Part shown: piece after piece, positions 6,100 to 7,188 of the stretch
Layout: every line of letters begins with the position of its first letter
Position numbering within the stretch: position 1 is the stretch's first letter
Assembly (NCBI GenBank): GCA_946614405.1
Contig: CAMOGZ010000073.1
Span: 1 to 7,188, forward strand
Direction of reading: 5' to 3'
Length of the DNA stretch: 7,188 nt
Source: an uncultured Eubacterium sp.
GTDB lineage: Bacteria; Bacillota; Clostridia; Peptostreptococcales; Anaerovoracaceae
Program-made: the position numbers and the translations under genes
Notes under the pieces: generated by a model
The model's database searches: none
What the model was told of the DNA's origin: nothing
The model's input: only the letters and a program-made list of their open reading frames with translations

Positions 6100-7188
6100 C
6101 TACTTTCTGATGATTGCATTGAAGTTACAATGCTCTTCACACTTGCCGCACTTGATGCACAGATCCTGATCGATCACGTGCAGACCCTTTCTCTCGCCGC
6201 TGATAGCGTTGACCGGGCAGTTGCGTGCGCAGAGCGTACATCCCTTACATGCATCGGTGATCTCGAAGTGGATCAGAGCACGGCAGGACTTGGCTGTGCA
6301 AGTATGGTTGTAGATATGATCTTCATACTCATTGCGGAAGTAACGGATGGTGGAAAGTACCGGGTTCGGAGCTGTCTGACCCAGACCGCACATAGCGCCG
6401 TCCTTGATCTTATTAGCCAGCTCTTCCAGTCTCTCGATGTCTCCATCCTGACCTTCGCCCTTGGTGATGCGTTCCAGGATCTCCAGCATTCTCTTGGTTC
6501 CCAGACGGCAGTAGTTGCACTTACCGCAGGATTCCTTCTTGGTGAAGTCCAGGAAGTATCTTGCCATGTCTACCATGCAGGTATCCTCGTCCATAACGAT
6601 CATACCGCCGGATCCGACGATGGCTCCGGTCTTGACGATATCCTCATAGGTTACCGGAGTGTCAGCCAGAGATGCAGGAATACATCCGCCGGAAGGTCCG
6701 CCCATCTGGACAGCCTTGAACTCTCTGTCATTCTTGATTCCGCCGCCGATGCCGTAGATAACGTCCTTGACCTTCAGACCCATAGGTACTTCTACCAGTC
6801 CGCCCTTCTTGATCTTTCCGGCCAGGGCGAATACCTTGGTACCGGTGGAAGGTGCCTTACCCAGCTTGGCAAAGGCTTCTCCGCCGTTTTCGATGATCCA
6901 TGCCACGTTGGCATAGGTTTCTACGTTATTGATGTTGGTGGGCAGCTGCCAGTATCCCTTGGCTGCAGGGAATGGCGGCTTCAGTCTCGGCATACCTCTC
7001 TCACCCTCCAGGGATGCGATCAGCGCGGTTTCCTCACCGCATACAAAGGCTCCCGCACCGGCCTTGATACGAATATCAAAATCGATGGAAGTGCCGAAGA
7101 TGTTCTTGCCCAGGAATCCCTTCTCTCTTGCCTGTGCCATAGCGATCTCCAGTCTCTTGATAGCCAGAGGATACTCAGCACGGCAGTA
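6100..7188 (-). CDS. stnB: NuoF/HydB-type NADH-binding flavin subunit (StnB-like), 3' part, cut by window edge
   Basis: This is the C-terminal 362 residues of a complex I 51-kDa-like subunit, which binds NADH and FMN and in HydB/StnB complexes is the proposed site of electron bifurcation. The frame stays open to the right edge, reading YCRAEYPLAIKRLEIAM through the Met codon at 7140, and that conserved NuoF sequence shows 7140 is not the start. Fragment residues 44-54 hold GAGAFVCGEET (FMN/NADH site), 87-91 NNVET, and 220-230 SCGKCNYCRLG with Cys221, 224 and 227, plus Cys267 (CGLGQ) completing a [4Fe-4S] site. A linker with Cys297 and Cys302 follows. The tail has two ferredoxin motifs, CKGCTLCARNCP (314-325) and CIKCGKCEEHC (344-354). 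This tail is typical of HydB/HylB-type subunits and absent from ordinary NuoF. It is co-transcribed with the downstream fusion gene, 15 bp away. It could also be called HydB or NuoF; the missing N-terminus may hold a thioredoxin-like [2Fe-2S] domain. Confidence 0.9.
   Translation of the reverse strand, partial: YCRAEYPLAIKRLEIAMAQAREKGFLGKNIFGTSIDFDIRIKAGAGAFVCGEETALIASLEGERGMPRLKPPFPAAKGYWQLPTNINNVETYANVAWIIENGGEAFAKLGKAPSTGTKVFALAGKIKKGGLVEVPMGLKVKDVIYGIGGGIKNDREFKAVQMGGPSGGCIPASLADTPVTYEDIVKTGAIVGSGGMIVMDEDTCMVDMARYFLDFTKKESCGKCNYCRLGTKRMLEILERITKGEGQDGDIERLEELANKIKDGAMCGLGQTAPNPVLSTIRYFRNEYEDHIYNHTCTAKSCRALIHFEITDACKGCTLCARNCPVNAISGERKGLHVIDQDLCIKCGKCEEHCNFNAIIRK

Noticed and set aside
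6100..7140. Start of the NuoF-like gene at the Met codon at 7140
   Set aside because: Conserved NuoF sequence (RAEYPLAIKRLEIA) continues in frame upstream to the window edge, so the gene is partial and begins outside.
1..7188. tRNA, rRNA, riboswitch, CRISPR array, insertion sequence or attachment site
   Set aside because: None was seen. Nearly all of the window is coding and the two intergenic gaps are explained by promoters and a terminator.

Overview
The window looks like a piece of the chromosome of an anaerobic Bacillota, most likely class Clostridia. The argR-recN gene pair is typical of Gram-positive Bacillota. The G-rich Shine-Dalgarno sequences and the oxygen-sensitive flavin/iron-sulfur enzyme genes on the right fit a fermentative or acetogenic anaerobe. 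Genus and species cannot be read from the sequence. Coding density is very high, with no gene-free stretch longer than about 140 bases.

Left part (1-2530), information processing and repair: the 5' portion of ruvC (Holliday-junction resolvase) runs leftward off the window edge. A 136-bp divergent intergenic region follows, carrying back-to-back promoters and a good candidate LexA/SOS box inside the ruvC promoter. The rightward pair argR (arginine repressor) and recN (SMC-like double-strand-break repair ATPase) comes next, separated by only 6 bp.

Middle (2531-2580): recN converges on the leftward operon. The 50-bp gap is almost filled by a perfect 30-bp palindrome that looks like a shared bidirectional intrinsic terminator.

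Right part (2581-7188), redox: two leftward, tightly linked genes. The upstream one, cut by the right edge, is a NuoF/HydB-type flavin subunit with a C-terminal two-cluster ferredoxin tail. The downstream one encodes a 1167-residue fusion: NuoG-type [2Fe-2S] domain, GltD/NfnB-type FAD/NAD(P)H module, a two-cluster ferredoxin domain, and a molybdopterin-oxidoreductase-like domain that keeps its [4Fe-4S] site but appears to have lost the molybdenum site. This layout best matches the StnB and StnC subunits of the Stn-type (Sporomusa-type Nfn) electron-bifurcating transhydrogenase, which couples NADH, NADPH and ferredoxin pools. A small NuoE/HydC-like gene (stnA) is predicted just beyond the right edge. 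The Stn assignment rests on domain architecture and recalled family knowledge, not on an alignment.
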